Shown in pieces: positions 14,158 to 24,793 of a stretch of 33,617 nucleotides of DNA. Each line of letters opens with the position of its first letter. Position 1 is the stretch's first letter. Both the position numbers and the translations under genes were made by a program. The notes beneath the pieces are model-generated. The model did not search any database, had not been told where the DNA came from, and saw only the letters and a program-made list of their open reading frames with translations. Source of the stretch: Candidatus Eiseniibacteriota bacterium (GTDB lineage Bacteria; Eisenbacteria; RBG-16-71-46); the NCBI GenBank assembly GCA_016223045.1, contig JACRPT010000003.1, positions 1 to 33,617 on the forward strand, written 5' to 3'.

Positions 14158-16236
14158 CTAATGGAGGACGACGAGCCTTCGCGTGGTCGCGACGCGGCCC
14201 TGTCGGGCCTCGACGAAGTACACGCCGTTCGCGATGGCGGCCGCGTCGAGCCGGAGCACGCTCGTCCCGGAGGCCCGGCCGTCGAACAGGCTGACGATCT
14301 TCCTGCCCGCGACGTCGTGCAGCGCGACGCTGGCCCCGCCCGGGCCGGGCCAGGTCACGCGCAGCACGGTGCTGCCGGCCGCGGGGTTGCGGGCGAACGC
14401 GATGGTCGGGCGCGCCACCCGCGCGCCGGGCGCGCCCGGTACGTCGTCGGTGTTCAGCAGCTCCTCGATGTGGACCACGTTGCCTGCGCGGTAGGCCTTG
14501 ACCCACCCCAGCGTGAGCAGCCCGAGCGTATCGGCCTGCTCGACGTAGCTCTGGACCACCTTGCCGTCGCTCAGCCGCGTGTTGGTCCACGCGTAGAGGT
14601 GGAGCGGCTGGACCCGGAACGACTGGAGCCGCCGCGGCGTCAGGTCCACCGTCACCGATTCGGGGGCCGGCAAGGTCGTCCACAGGCCGCTCAGGTCCCG
14701 CAGTCGCAGCGTGACCTCCCAGCGCGCAGGCCCGTCCACCAGCGTGGTGTCCCACTCCACGCAGCCGTTGATCGAACCGACGCTGTCCCCGCTCGCGGCG
14801 TCGCCGAACCCGGGGTTCAGGTCGGCGCTGCAGTTCATGAGCGCCGGGAAGCTGCGGTCGGAGCGGAAGCGGTAGAGGTAGCTCGCGCTCTCCATCGGGA
14901 GCCAGTTGTAGGCGTGGCTCGTGTGCTCACGCGTGTCCCAGAAGAAGTAACCGCCCTGGCGGTGCACCCGCATCGCGTCGTAGAAGGGGATCTTCTCGGC
15001 CCACCCGACGACCCAGTCGTTCTTGCCGTTGAACGCGAGGATCGGTGGCAGGCCCCCGCCTTCGAGCCGCGCGGCCAGCCAGCCGTCGTTGAGCCGCTGG
15101 TAGATCTGGGCGCCCTCCGGGGTAGGCAGGTCGGCCGCAACCGTGCCCCACATCTTGTCCACCGTGGTGCGCAGCGGCCCGCCGGTGTTGAAAGCGCTCG
15201 ACGGGTTGGGGTCGGACTCGAAGCCGAAATCGAACTTGCCGACGATGGTCTGCACCGCGGCGATCAGGTCGGGGCGCGTGAACGCGAGGAACACGCTCCC
15301 GACGCCACCCATCGAGTACCCCTGGGCGTAGACGCGCGTGGTGTCGATCGGGAAGGTGCGCCGCACCCACAGCAGCGTGTAGAGGACGCGCTGCATCGTG
15401 TAGTCGCGCACCGTGCCGGAGGTGGGCGGCACGTTCATGGGCGAGGTGACGTCGTAGTCCTCGTGGTAGCCGTACCAGAACGTGTTCCCGTCCCAGTTGA
15501 GCCACGGGTCGTCGAGCGTCAGGCGCCACTCGCCCGGGTACCCCGAGCCCCCGACCGCGTCGAGGAAGCTCCCGCCGCGCTGATGGGGGCGGACGAGCAG
15601 CGGGCGCCCGGGGCTGTCGCCGTTGCGCACGACGCCGCAGTCGTAGACCATGCCCGCGCGGTTCGCCATCACCGGGAAGAGCGCGGTGCCCTTCTCGCTG
15701 GTCCACAGCGTGTAGACATCCGTCGGGATGCCCTGGGCGACGATGGTTCGCTGGTAGACCGGGCGCGGAGGCGCGAGCGTCTCGGTCACCGGCGCCAGCA
15801 GGGTGTTGACGCTGATCTGGAACGAGCGGTCTTCGCTGCCGGTGGCGGACTGCGCGGTGACGCAGTAGTAGGTGAGGGAGTCCGCCTGTGGAGTGAGCAC
15901 GCACAGCGCCTGCGTCGAATCGAGCGGCGTGGCCGCCGAGTCCACCACGTAGCCGTACGGCACGCCGGTGAGCGAGGAGAGGCGGCGGTCGCACCACGTG
16001 GAGTCCTGCACCGTGGCGACCCGCGCGGCGCTCCAGAAATCGGAGATGAAGTAGATCGGGTGCTCGGCCGCGTAGACGCGGTACGTCCAGCCGATGCCGG
16101 GCGGGCAGGTCCAGGTGAGGAACGTCTGCCCGTCGTGGTGGACGGCGGCGAGGTCGGCGACTTTGGTGGCCTGGGCGGTGCTGGCGGCGATCGTCGTGAG
16201 GATGAACAGCGCTAGCGAGCGGAGTAGCGGCCGCAC
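14158..16236 (-). CDS. Secreted alpha/beta hydrolase with FlgD-like/type-IX-like C-terminal domain
   Basis: 692 residues starting at GTG 16236. That codon is chosen because AGGAGG stands 8 nt before it, whereas the earlier in-frame ATG (16281) has no such site. Residues 1-24 are a signal peptide (LLRSLALFILTTIAASTAQA). An N-terminal beta-rich region with fibronectin-like strands comes first. An alpha/beta-hydrolase domain follows with nucleophile elbow GYSMGG (about residue 305), a likely Asp in NGKNDWVV and a likely His in REHTSHAYNW. The fold resembles prolyl-oligopeptidase or polyester-depolymerase relatives; the substrate is unknown. The last 80 or so residues (from ARNPAAGSTVLRV, with LHDVAGRK and NGVYFVEARQG) are the same sorting-type domain seen in the other secreted proteins here. 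It is a monocistronic unit with its own strong terminator. Confidence 0.85.
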   Translation of the reverse strand: MRPLLRSLALFILTTIAASTAQATKVADLAAVHHDGQTFLTWTCPPGIGWTYRVYAAEHPIYFISDFWSAARVATVQDSTWCDRRLSSLTGVPYGYVVDSAATPLDSTQALCVLTPQADSLTYYCVTAQSATGSEDRSFQISVNTLLAPVTETLAPPRPVYQRTIVAQGIPTDVYTLWTSEKGTALFPVMANRAGMVYDCGVVRNGDSPGRPLLVRPHQRGGSFLDAVGGSGYPGEWRLTLDDPWLNWDGNTFWYGYHEDYDVTSPMNVPPTSGTVRDYTMQRVLYTLLWVRRTFPIDTTRVYAQGYSMGGVGSVFLAFTRPDLIAAVQTIVGKFDFGFESDPNPSSAFNTGGPLRTTVDKMWGTVAADLPTPEGAQIYQRLNDGWLAARLEGGGLPPILAFNGKNDWVVGWAEKIPFYDAMRVHRQGGYFFWDTREHTSHAYNWLPMESASYLYRFRSDRSFPALMNCSADLNPGFGDAASGDSVGSINGCVEWDTTLVDGPARWEVTLRLRDLSGLWTTLPAPESVTVDLTPRRLQSFRVQPLHLYAWTNTRLSDGKVVQSYVEQADTLGLLTLGWVKAYRAGNVVHIEELLNTDDVPGAPGARVARPTIAFARNPAAGSTVLRVTWPGPGGASVALHDVAGRKIVSLFDGRASGTSVLRLDAAAIANGVYFVEARQGRVATTRRLVVLH

Positions 16237-16244
16237 GGGGGAGT

Positions 16245-16250
16245 CCTCCT
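16245..16250 (-). promoter_or_regulatory. Consensus ribosome binding site for the GTG start of the secreted hydrolase
   Basis: AGGAGG on the minus strand (16250 to 16245), 8 nt from GTG 16236. It decides between GTG 16236 and ATG 16281, and places the signal peptide at the exact N-terminus. Confidence 0.75.
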
Positions 16251-16441
16251 CTGACCGAAAAGTACCGGGACCATGACCCATACTAATCGAGACCCGCGTG
16301 GGTCAGAAGTCCAAAATCACTTCCAGGCGCGGGAGATCTCGTTCCCGGTGCCGCCGAAGCCCGGATGAACGTCCGCTTCGCCTTCCCGGACCCGGCCCGG
16401 GAGGGTGTGGAGCGCGGGCCGGGTCGTTCCGGCCTGCGCGA

Positions 16442-16471
16442 AGGCCCCCGCCGGAGCGCCGGCGGGGGCCT
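16442..16471 (-). terminator. Strong hairpin after hppA
   Basis: A perfect 13-bp stem: AGGCCCCCGCCGG (16442-16454) with CCGGCGGGGGCCT (16459-16471), loop AGCG. It lies 21 nt after the hppA stop. The remaining gap to the hydrolase start (16237-16441) shows only a small GACCC/GGGTC stem near 16289. Confidence 0.7.
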
Positions 16472-16492
16472 CTGGGCGGGTGGGGCGCGCGG

Positions 16493-18997
<2,505 letters not shown>

Positions 18998-19150
18998 GCA
19001 AAGCTCCTTCGGTCGGACTTGAAGATCCCGGCATGCGCCGGCGGGGTTCCACCGGCGGGACGGCGCGAGGATGCGCGCACGCGAGGTGCCCGGCCGCTGG
19101 AGGGGGATCGGCGCCTCCGAGCCGGGCGACCCGGCGCGGAAGGACGAGGG

Positions 19151-19180
19151 AATGTAGCCGAAGGGCCGCGGGGCAGGCAA
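19151..19180 (-). promoter_or_regulatory. Candidate promoter for hppA
   Basis: On the minus strand TTGCCT (19180-19175), an 18-nt spacer, then TACATT (19156-19151), each four of six consensus bases. The resulting leader to ATG 18997 is about 145 nt and GC-rich. Two exact 10-bp repeats abut the -35 box. Confidence 0.45.
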
Positions 19181-19200
19181 GGAGATTGCGGGAGATTGCG
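19181..19200. repeat. Two tandem 10-bp repeats directly upstream of the hppA -35 box
   Basis: GGAGATTGCG occurs twice without a gap (19181-19190, 19191-19200). On the minus strand this is CGCAATCTCC twice, ending at the base before the candidate -35 (19180). One-helical-turn direct repeats at this place are typical of activator sites; the binding protein is unknown. Confidence 0.5.
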
Positions 19201-19266
19201 GGAAACGGCAGAAGCGACGACCGGCGGGATGCTCCGAAGGTGGCATCTCGGCAGGGGCGCCGACTC

Positions 19267-21657
19267 TCAACTGTTGCGGCGCGCCACGATCAGCGTGACG
19301 TCGTCGGACGCCCCGCACGTACCCTCGAAGCCCCGTGCCTCCGCCACGATGCGCGCGACGGTCTCGGCGCAGGACCGATCGGCCGTCTCGCTCAGCAGCG
19401 CGAGCAGCGGCTCCTCGCCCCACAGGTCACCCGCGGCGTTCTGCGCCTCGGTGACGCCGTCGGTGAACAGGACGAGCCGGTCGCCCTCGCCGAGAGTTGC
19501 CGCTCCCGTCTCGAACGGCGCGTCCTCGAGCATGCCGAGCAGCAGTCCGCCCGCCTCGAGCCGCTCGACCGCGCCGCTGCGTCGCACGAGCATGGGCGGA
19601 TTGTGGCCGGCGTTCGTGAAGGAGACGCGCCCGTCCCGCGGATCCACCAGCGCCAGGAACGCGGTCACGAAGCGCCCGGGCTCGACGCTGCGATGGAGGA
19701 AGGCGTTGATTCGAGACATCACCGGCCCGGATTCGGCGCCCGGGGCGAGTTGGCTCAGCAGCGAGGCGCGGAACGCCGACATCAGCAGCGCCGCCGGCAC
19801 GCCCTTCCCCGAGACGTCGGCGATCACCAGCGCGACGCGCCCGTCGCCCACCGGGATGAAGTCGTAGTAGTCGCCGCCCACCTGGCGCGCCGGCTCGCTC
19901 AGCCCGTGCAGCTCGAGTCCGGGCACGCGCGGCGGTCCCGGCGGCAGCAGGCGCGCCTGGATGCGGCGCGCCAGCGCCAGCTCGTCCTCCAGGCGCTGGC
20001 GCTCGGCCTCGAGCCGGCGCCCGCGCTCGAGGCCTTCGGCCATGCGATTGAAGGCCGCGGCCACGTCCCACAGGTCGTCGTCCCCGGCGACCTCGATGCG
20101 GTGCGCCAGGTCGCCCGACTCGAGCCGCGCCGCCCCGCCCCGCAGGGCCGCGACCGCAGCCATGATGCTGCGGCCCAGCGCGCGCACCATGCCGAGATTC
20201 ACCGCGGCAAGCATGAGGACCAGCACGAGCAGCAGCCCGATGAAGAACAGCGGCAGGATGTTGAACGGGTTCTCGCGCACGTTGCGGAACAGCCCGGCGA
20301 GCGTCTCCTGCCAGGCGACCTCGACCGTGAGCAGCGAGGCCGCCCGGCCCCAGCCGGCGCCGTCCCACCACAGCCCGCGCATCACGGCATGCCCGGCGCC
20401 GGCGCTGAAGCGGCGCGAGGAGACCACGGGCGTGCCGCCGACGTTCAGGTGCAGGCCGCCGCCCGTGCGTGCGAGCCCCGCGCGCACCAGTCCCGCCTGC
20501 AGCGACTCCGCGCGCGCGCCGCGCAGCGAGTCGGTGCCTGTCCCGCGCAGCAGGGCGGCCAGCGAGTCGCCGGCGAAGTCGGTCTCGAGCGAGAGCCGCG
20601 CGCCCACCGCCCGCGCCAGACCAGCCTCGAACACCTGCGAGGCTGGCACGAGCGCCACCGCCGGACCGCCCGAATCCGCAATGCGGGCGCCCAGCCAGGC
20701 ACTGTCGGCCAGCAGCACGACGCCCTGCTGGGCGAGCGAATCGGGCCAGCCCGCCAGCGCACGTTCCTGCGGGATCGAGTCGCCGTGCACCCGCGCCTCG
20801 CCGCGCCACAGGCGGAGCCCCGGCCAGCGCGGGTGCGCGCTCGCGACGCGCTCCAGCGGCTCGACCTCCGCCGGTGCACGTTCCAGTGCGGCCGCGAGCT
20901 CTTCGCGCAGGCCGGCGGCGGTGCCGTCCACCAGCCGCTGGGCGAACAGCGCGCGCTCGGCGCCCGCGCCGAGCACGGTGCCGACCGCCCACAGGACCGC
21001 GATCAGCAGCAGCGGCACCAGGCCGCTGAGCAGGAGCAGCAGCACGAGCCGCCGGCTGACGCGGCGGATGCCGAGGCTCCAGCGCCGCAGCAGGGCCGGC
21101 AGCGCAAGCAGCATGAACACGCCGGCCAGCTCGCGCGCCCACGCGGCGTAGCGTCCGGCGGCATCGGCCACCGAGCCGCGCGCCGCCGGTGCCACCTCCA
21201 CCGGCACGAACGCCAGCACCGCCGCGGCGAGCCCGCCGAGCAGGGCGGGCCCGAGCATGCGCCGGCCCGCGTCGGCCACCCAGCGCTGGCGCGCCACGAC
21301 GGGGAGCGCAAGCACCACGCCCGGGCCCACCGAAGGCGCGGGCGCCAGCAGGTGGAGGAACGTGAAGAGCCCGAAGGGGAGCACCCAGAAGAGGTCGCGC
21401 CGCCGCAGCCGGTGGAAGGCGAGCGCGGCCAGCGCTCCCCACAGCGCCAGGGCGGCGGCTCCACGGGCGAGGGTCAGCAGTCCCGCGCTCGCGGGGAGCG
21501 CCGCCGAGGCCCGTTCGAGCACGGCGATCGCAGCGAACGCGATGCCGCCGACACCGAGGGCGGCGCCTGCCGCGCGCTCGCCGGTGTGGCCGCCGCGCCG
21601 CGCGGCCCACAGGCCGAGCGCCAGCGTCGCGAGGGCGAGCGGGAGGGAAGCGACCAT
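19267..21657 (-). CDS. Membrane-anchored RsbU/SpoIIE-type PP2C phosphatase with HAMP domain
   Basis: 796 residues from ATG 21657. The N-terminal 200 or so residues hold several hydrophobic segments (LPLALATLALGLWAA, LFWVLPFGLFTFLHLLA and others), then LVLLLLLSGLVPLLLIAVLW. An extracytoplasmic region of about 210 residues follows, and then a last transmembrane span (ILPLFFIGLLLVLVLMLAAV). A HAMP segment follows (RLESGDLAHRIEVAGDDDLWDVAAAFNRMA), a coiled linker, and a SpoIIE/PP2C domain: RQVGGDYYDFI, VIADVSGKGVPAALLMS, FTNAGHNPPML, LVLFTDGVTEAQN and SDDVTLIVARR supply the metal-binding Asp residues. Such proteins dephosphorylate anti-sigma-factor antagonists in partner-switching signalling. No antagonist (STAS) or kinase gene is in the window. 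The stimulus is unknown. No clear ribosome binding site is seen at the start. A short stem (TCGGC/GCCGA, 19248-19263) follows the stop. Confidence 0.88.
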   Translation of the reverse strand: MVASLPLALATLALGLWAARRGGHTGERAAGAALGVGGIAFAAIAVLERASAALPASAGLLTLARGAAALALWGALAALAFHRLRRRDLFWVLPFGLFTFLHLLAPAPSVGPGVVLALPVVARQRWVADAGRRMLGPALLGGLAAAVLAFVPVEVAPAARGSVADAAGRYAAWARELAGVFMLLALPALLRRWSLGIRRVSRRLVLLLLLSGLVPLLLIAVLWAVGTVLGAGAERALFAQRLVDGTAAGLREELAAALERAPAEVEPLERVASAHPRWPGLRLWRGEARVHGDSIPQERALAGWPDSLAQQGVVLLADSAWLGARIADSGGPAVALVPASQVFEAGLARAVGARLSLETDFAGDSLAALLRGTGTDSLRGARAESLQAGLVRAGLARTGGGLHLNVGGTPVVSSRRFSAGAGHAVMRGLWWDGAGWGRAASLLTVEVAWQETLAGLFRNVRENPFNILPLFFIGLLLVLVLMLAAVNLGMVRALGRSIMAAVAALRGGAARLESGDLAHRIEVAGDDDLWDVAAAFNRMAEGLERGRRLEAERQRLEDELALARRIQARLLPPGPPRVPGLELHGLSEPARQVGGDYYDFIPVGDGRVALVIADVSGKGVPAALLMSAFRASLLSQLAPGAESGPVMSRINAFLHRSVEPGRFVTAFLALVDPRDGRVSFTNAGHNPPMLVRRSGAVERLEAGGLLLGMLEDAPFETGAATLGEGDRLVLFTDGVTEAQNAAGDLWGEEPLLALLSETADRSCAETVARIVAEARGFEGTCGASDDVTLIVARRNS

Positions 21658-21739
21658 GGGCGGCAGGTTAGCGCAACCCTCCGAACTGGCGCACGCGGCG
21701 CTCGCCGCCTGCGTTCGGTGACACGAGGTGAAGCTCCGC

Positions 21740-21764
21740 GCCCGCCGCCGGGGCGGCGGCGGGC
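21740..21764 (-). terminator. Strong hairpin after the BNR-repeat gene
   Basis: GCCCGCCGCCG (21740-21750) pairs perfectly with CGGCGGCGGGC (21754-21764), with a GGG loop, 16 nt after the stop at 21781. It separates this gene from the phosphatase gene on the same strand. No T run is present. Confidence 0.65.
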
Positions 21765-21780
21765 TGCAGCGCGACCGGCG

Positions 21781-24420
21781 CTATCGCACCAGCCCCACCG
21801 GCCGCGAGAGCGTGCGGCCCTCGGCTTCGAGCCGGGCGTAGTAGAGCCCGGCCGCGACGCGGCGGCCGTCGTCGTCGCGCCCGTCCCAGCCGGCTTCGTG
21901 CACGCCGGCCCCGAGCTGGCCTGCGGCGAGCAGGCGCACGCGCGCGCCGCTCGCGCTGTAGAGCGCCAGCCGCACCGGCCCCGGGCGCGAGAGCGTGAAG
22001 GCGAGCCGCACGCGGCCGCTGCTCGGGTTCGGCTGCGGCGGGGCGAGCGCCAACCGCGCCGCAGCGGGCGTCACCGCGGTGGTGGGCGCGCAGGTCACCG
22101 TGGTCTGGCACGAGTACGTGCGCCCGGGGATGAAGATGTCGCTCGCCGTGAAGCGCACGGTGTCCACCGCCGCGGGCCAGCAGTCGCCGCTCGGGCGCAG
22201 CGTGGCCGTGACGTTCTGCACCGCGCTCGCGGCGAGCGTGACGCTGCCGCTGGTCGAGGGCGTGGCGCCGTCCAGCCAGCCGTTGTCGTCGGTGACGGTC
22301 CACGCGAAGGTGCCCGGCACGTTGCCGGTGTTGGTCAGGCTGAACACCGCGAACACGTTCGAGCCGCCTCCCACCCCCACGGGCGGCGGGCAGCCCGCGC
22401 CGTGCGCAAAGCGATCGGCCTCGGCGTACGGGTCGGGGTCGCCGAGCCGCGAGTCGGCCCAGCACGGGTACACGTCGTTCCCCTGGCTGGTGATGCCCTG
22501 GTAGTCGCCCTGGTTCGCGCTGCCGCAGGCGTTGATGGACCAGAACGACTGGGCGTCGCTCACGCGCCGGTTCGCTCCCCAGGTGTCGCCGCCGTCGCCG
22601 GAGGAGGTCATGTACTCGTAGGAGAGCGCGCCGCAGCCCGGGTCGTCGCGGAAGTCGTGCCAGAAGGCGTGCGCCGCCCCGGTGCCATCCACCGTGACCT
22701 CGGGGAAGATGCCGTCGAACCAGGGGTCGTCATCGTTCAGCAGGACCGGCGTGCTCCACGTCGTGCCGTCGTCCGAGTGCGCGACGAAGCGGTCGCGGTG
22801 GTCGCGCGCGCGCTCGCCCGGCGTGGGCGTGTCCCAGGTCGTGAGGATGCGGTAGGTGGCGGGGTACGGCCCGCTGCTGGCGATGTTCAGGCGCACGTAC
22901 CAGGTGCCGTCCGCGGGGAGCGTGAAGGCGAAGGCCGGGTAGCGCGACTGGCTGAAGGTCAGCAGGCGGTAGTTGTTGAGCGTCGACGTGTCGGCCGCGC
23001 ACACCAGACGCATGTTGAAAGTGGTGCTGTCGCGCGCCGAGTCGGCGGCGAAGAACAGGGTCTGCCCGCGCAGCCCGCTGAAGCGGTAGAGGTCCACGTC
23101 GCTCGAGCTCGCGCACCCGCCGCGCAGGCGGTTGCCGACGGTGAACGGCGTGGCGCTGGCGAAGAAGCCGTTGCTCTCGTTCTCCGTCACCGTGGTGGGC
23201 GAGCCCGGGAAGGGCGCGTCGTAGAAGTCCACCGCCTCGTCCCAGGTCACGTAGAGCCGGCCGCGGTGTGGTCCGGTGCTCACGTCCACGGCCGCGCCGG
23301 GCAGGGTCGGCGCCCAGCCGCGGCGGTAGCCGGGGGCGCCGCTGTAGCTGTTCTCGTAGAAGGCGCAGATGGTCTGCTCGGAACCGAAGCTGGCGCCGAA
23401 GTCATCCGAGCGGCGCACGCGCTCGTGGCTCAGCGGGTAGCCGTAGTCGTACCACACGACGTAGACCTCGCCGTTCGGGCCCACCAGCGGCCGCGAGCCC
23501 TGCACGTTGCCGTAGCTGGCGGGCGCGCTCAGCACCTGGGGCGCGCTCCAGGACGCGCCGTTGTCGGTCGAGCGGATGAACTCGATCTGCGAGTACCAGC
23601 CGCCGACGAAGTTGCTGTAGGTCACGTAGAGGTTGCCGGAGAGCGAGTCCACCGCCAGCCATTCCTTGTCGAGGAAGTCCGATCCGCCCGCGCGCGGTCG
23701 CGTGTTCGCGTCAACCACGAAGGTGCCGCCCGCGAAGTGACCGCGGATCAGGGCGAGGCCGGAGTTGGCGCCGTTCGACGGGTCCTCGTAGAGCCCGCAC
23801 ACGTAGAAGCTGCCGGTCTTGCGGTTCACCGCGTGCACGGGATCGCCGCGGAAGCGCCCGCCGGGGATGGGAGAGGGCGGGTCGCCGCCGTCCACCCAGG
23901 TGGCGCCGCCGTCGGTGGACCAGCCGTAGCCCTGCACCGGCCCCCCGGTGCAGAAGCCCTTCGTGTCGTTCCAGCCCGCGAGCAGGAAGCTCCCGTAGGC
24001 GGCGATGGTGGTCTCGGCCTGTCCGAGCGGACGGCTGCCGCAGGACCCGCAGGTCGCATCGCCGGTCTTGTCGTTGAGCTGCGCGTCGGTCGCGAGGCCC
24101 ACCGTCGCCACGCGCTCGGCGCCGAGCCGCGGGGCCCGCAGCAGGTCGCCGGGCGCCTCCGCGAAGCTCTCGTCCTCCGCGGGGACGTCGAGGCCCCAGC
24201 GCTCCAGCAGCCCGGGCGGCAGCACGCGTCCCAGCGCGATCTCCTCGCGCAGCATGCGCTCGTAGGCGGCCGAGAGATGCACACCGCTCTTCGCCCACAC
24301 CGGCCGGCCGGCGGAGGCCTCGGCCGCATCGGCCGGGCGGGCGAGCGGCAGGGCGAGGGCCAGGGCGAGCAGCACGGGGACGAGGGCGAGGGAAGGCTTC
24401 GGGCGCGGGGCAGGATGCAC
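21781..24420 (-). CDS. Secreted BNR/Asp-box repeat protein with FlgD-like C-terminal domain
   Basis: 879 residues from GTG 24420, fixed by GGAGG 6 nt upstream. The signal peptide is LALVPVLLALALALPLARPADA. Asp-box (BNR) motifs of sialidase-type propellers recur: STDGGATW, STDNGASW, SDDGTTW and SGDGGDTW. A region in the middle (SSDVDLYRFSGLRGQTLFF to LPADGTWYVRLNI) resembles a bacterial pre-peptidase C-terminal (PPC) domain, inserted between propeller parts. A DUF11-like beta-sandwich (FSLTNTGNVPGTFAWTVTD) precedes the last 85 or so residues (PNPSSGRVRLAFTLSRPG, LYSASGAR, GLYYARLEAEG), which are the sorting-type domain. The Arg triad of true sialidases is not evident, so glycosidase activity should not be assumed; binding or structural roles are possible. 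A TACAAT box (24474-24469) lies about 50 nt upstream, next to the 32-bp tandem array. Confidence 0.85.
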   Translation of the reverse strand: MHPAPRPKPSLALVPVLLALALALPLARPADAAEASAGRPVWAKSGVHLSAAYERMLREEIALGRVLPPGLLERWGLDVPAEDESFAEAPGDLLRAPRLGAERVATVGLATDAQLNDKTGDATCGSCGSRPLGQAETTIAAYGSFLLAGWNDTKGFCTGGPVQGYGWSTDGGATWVDGGDPPSPIPGGRFRGDPVHAVNRKTGSFYVCGLYEDPSNGANSGLALIRGHFAGGTFVVDANTRPRAGGSDFLDKEWLAVDSLSGNLYVTYSNFVGGWYSQIEFIRSTDNGASWSAPQVLSAPASYGNVQGSRPLVGPNGEVYVVWYDYGYPLSHERVRRSDDFGASFGSEQTICAFYENSYSGAPGYRRGWAPTLPGAAVDVSTGPHRGRLYVTWDEAVDFYDAPFPGSPTTVTENESNGFFASATPFTVGNRLRGGCASSSDVDLYRFSGLRGQTLFFAADSARDSTTFNMRLVCAADTSTLNNYRLLTFSQSRYPAFAFTLPADGTWYVRLNIASSGPYPATYRILTTWDTPTPGERARDHRDRFVAHSDDGTTWSTPVLLNDDDPWFDGIFPEVTVDGTGAAHAFWHDFRDDPGCGALSYEYMTSSGDGGDTWGANRRVSDAQSFWSINACGSANQGDYQGITSQGNDVYPCWADSRLGDPDPYAEADRFAHGAGCPPPVGVGGGSNVFAVFSLTNTGNVPGTFAWTVTDDNGWLDGATPSTSGSVTLAASAVQNVTATLRPSGDCWPAAVDTVRFTASDIFIPGRTYSCQTTVTCAPTTAVTPAAARLALAPPQPNPSSGRVRLAFTLSRPGPVRLALYSASGARVRLLAAGQLGAGVHEAGWDGRDDDGRRVAAGLYYARLEAEGRTLSRPVGLVR

Positions 24421-24426
24421 GGCGGA

Positions 24427-24431
24427 CCTCC
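24427..24431 (-). promoter_or_regulatory. Ribosome binding site for the GTG start of the BNR-repeat gene
   Basis: GGAGG (24431 to 24427, minus strand), 6 nt before GTG 24420. The frame stays open for 83 further codons upstream, but those run through the 32-bp repeat array and lack any start site of this quality. Confidence 0.7.
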
Positions 24432-24468
24432 GGGGCGGAAGTGGAAGGCGCTGGCGTGACCGCGCTCC

Positions 24469-24474
24469 ATTGTA
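24469..24474 (-). promoter_or_regulatory. Candidate -10 box (TACAAT) for the BNR-repeat gene
   Basis: TACAAT on the minus strand matches the -10 consensus at five of six positions. No good -35 is found 16-18 nt upstream; the repeat array begins at 24501, 27 nt away, which would fit an activator-dependent promoter. Confidence 0.35.
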
Positions 24475-24500
24475 TCGGACCGGCCGCGAGAGGCGACAGG

Positions 24501-24640
24501 GCGAACCGGCGGCGGCGCGATCCGCCGCGGGTGCGGACCGGGGCCGGCGCAATCCGCTGCGCGTGCGAACCGGCGCTGGCGCGAGCCGCGGCGGGGGCGA
24601 ACCGGGGCCGGCGCGAGCCGCCGCGCGTGCGGACCGGGGC
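24501..24640. repeat. 32-bp tandem repeat array, four full units plus a partial
   Basis: Units start at 24501, 24533, 24565 and 24597, each exactly 32 bp; a fifth begins at 24629 and loses register after about 12 bp. Each unit follows GCG(A/G)ACCGG, then GGCGC, then CCG(C)nGCG. Units 2 and 4 share the CCGGGGCCGG core, which is itself an inverted repeat. There are no unique spacers, so this is a minisatellite-like array. The period is close to three helical turns, which would put every unit on the same face of the DNA. Confidence 0.85.
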
Positions 24641-24793
24641 GCGTGTGAGGGCAGTCTCGGCGGCTTCACCGCCCCCGGATCCAGCGGAACGCCAGGGCCC
24701 GCTCGAACCGCCCGGTAGCGGCCGGTGTATCACGACAGTGGACGCCGGGCGCCGCCTTGCACGCGCTCTCCCTCCCGCGAACCCCGAGGTCCG

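Larger units (their letters stand above)
24421..24793. other. Divergent intergenic region between the BNR gene and the cobalamin-binding-like gene
   Basis: 373 nt without a convincing gene. From the left it holds the ribosome binding site and TACAAT box of the BNR gene, the 32-bp array (24501-24640), then 150 nt of GC-rich DNA leading to the start at 24794. I see no B12 riboswitch features here. Long open frames cross it on both strands, but they only translate the repeat (APVRTRGGSRR-like). Confidence 0.6.

Noticed and set aside
21781-24420. Calling the BNR-repeat protein a sialidase
   Set aside because: Asp-box motifs are present but the catalytic Arg triad and Tyr/Glu pair are not evident, and BNR repeats occur in many non-enzymatic surface proteins.
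24501-24640. CRISPR array
   Set aside because: The 32-bp units are contiguous with no unique spacers, and no cas genes are present.
24641-24793. Cobalamin riboswitch before the cobalamin-binding-like gene
   Set aside because: CAGTGG at 24733 recalls part of a B12 box, but it is in the wrong orientation and the other conserved segments are missing.
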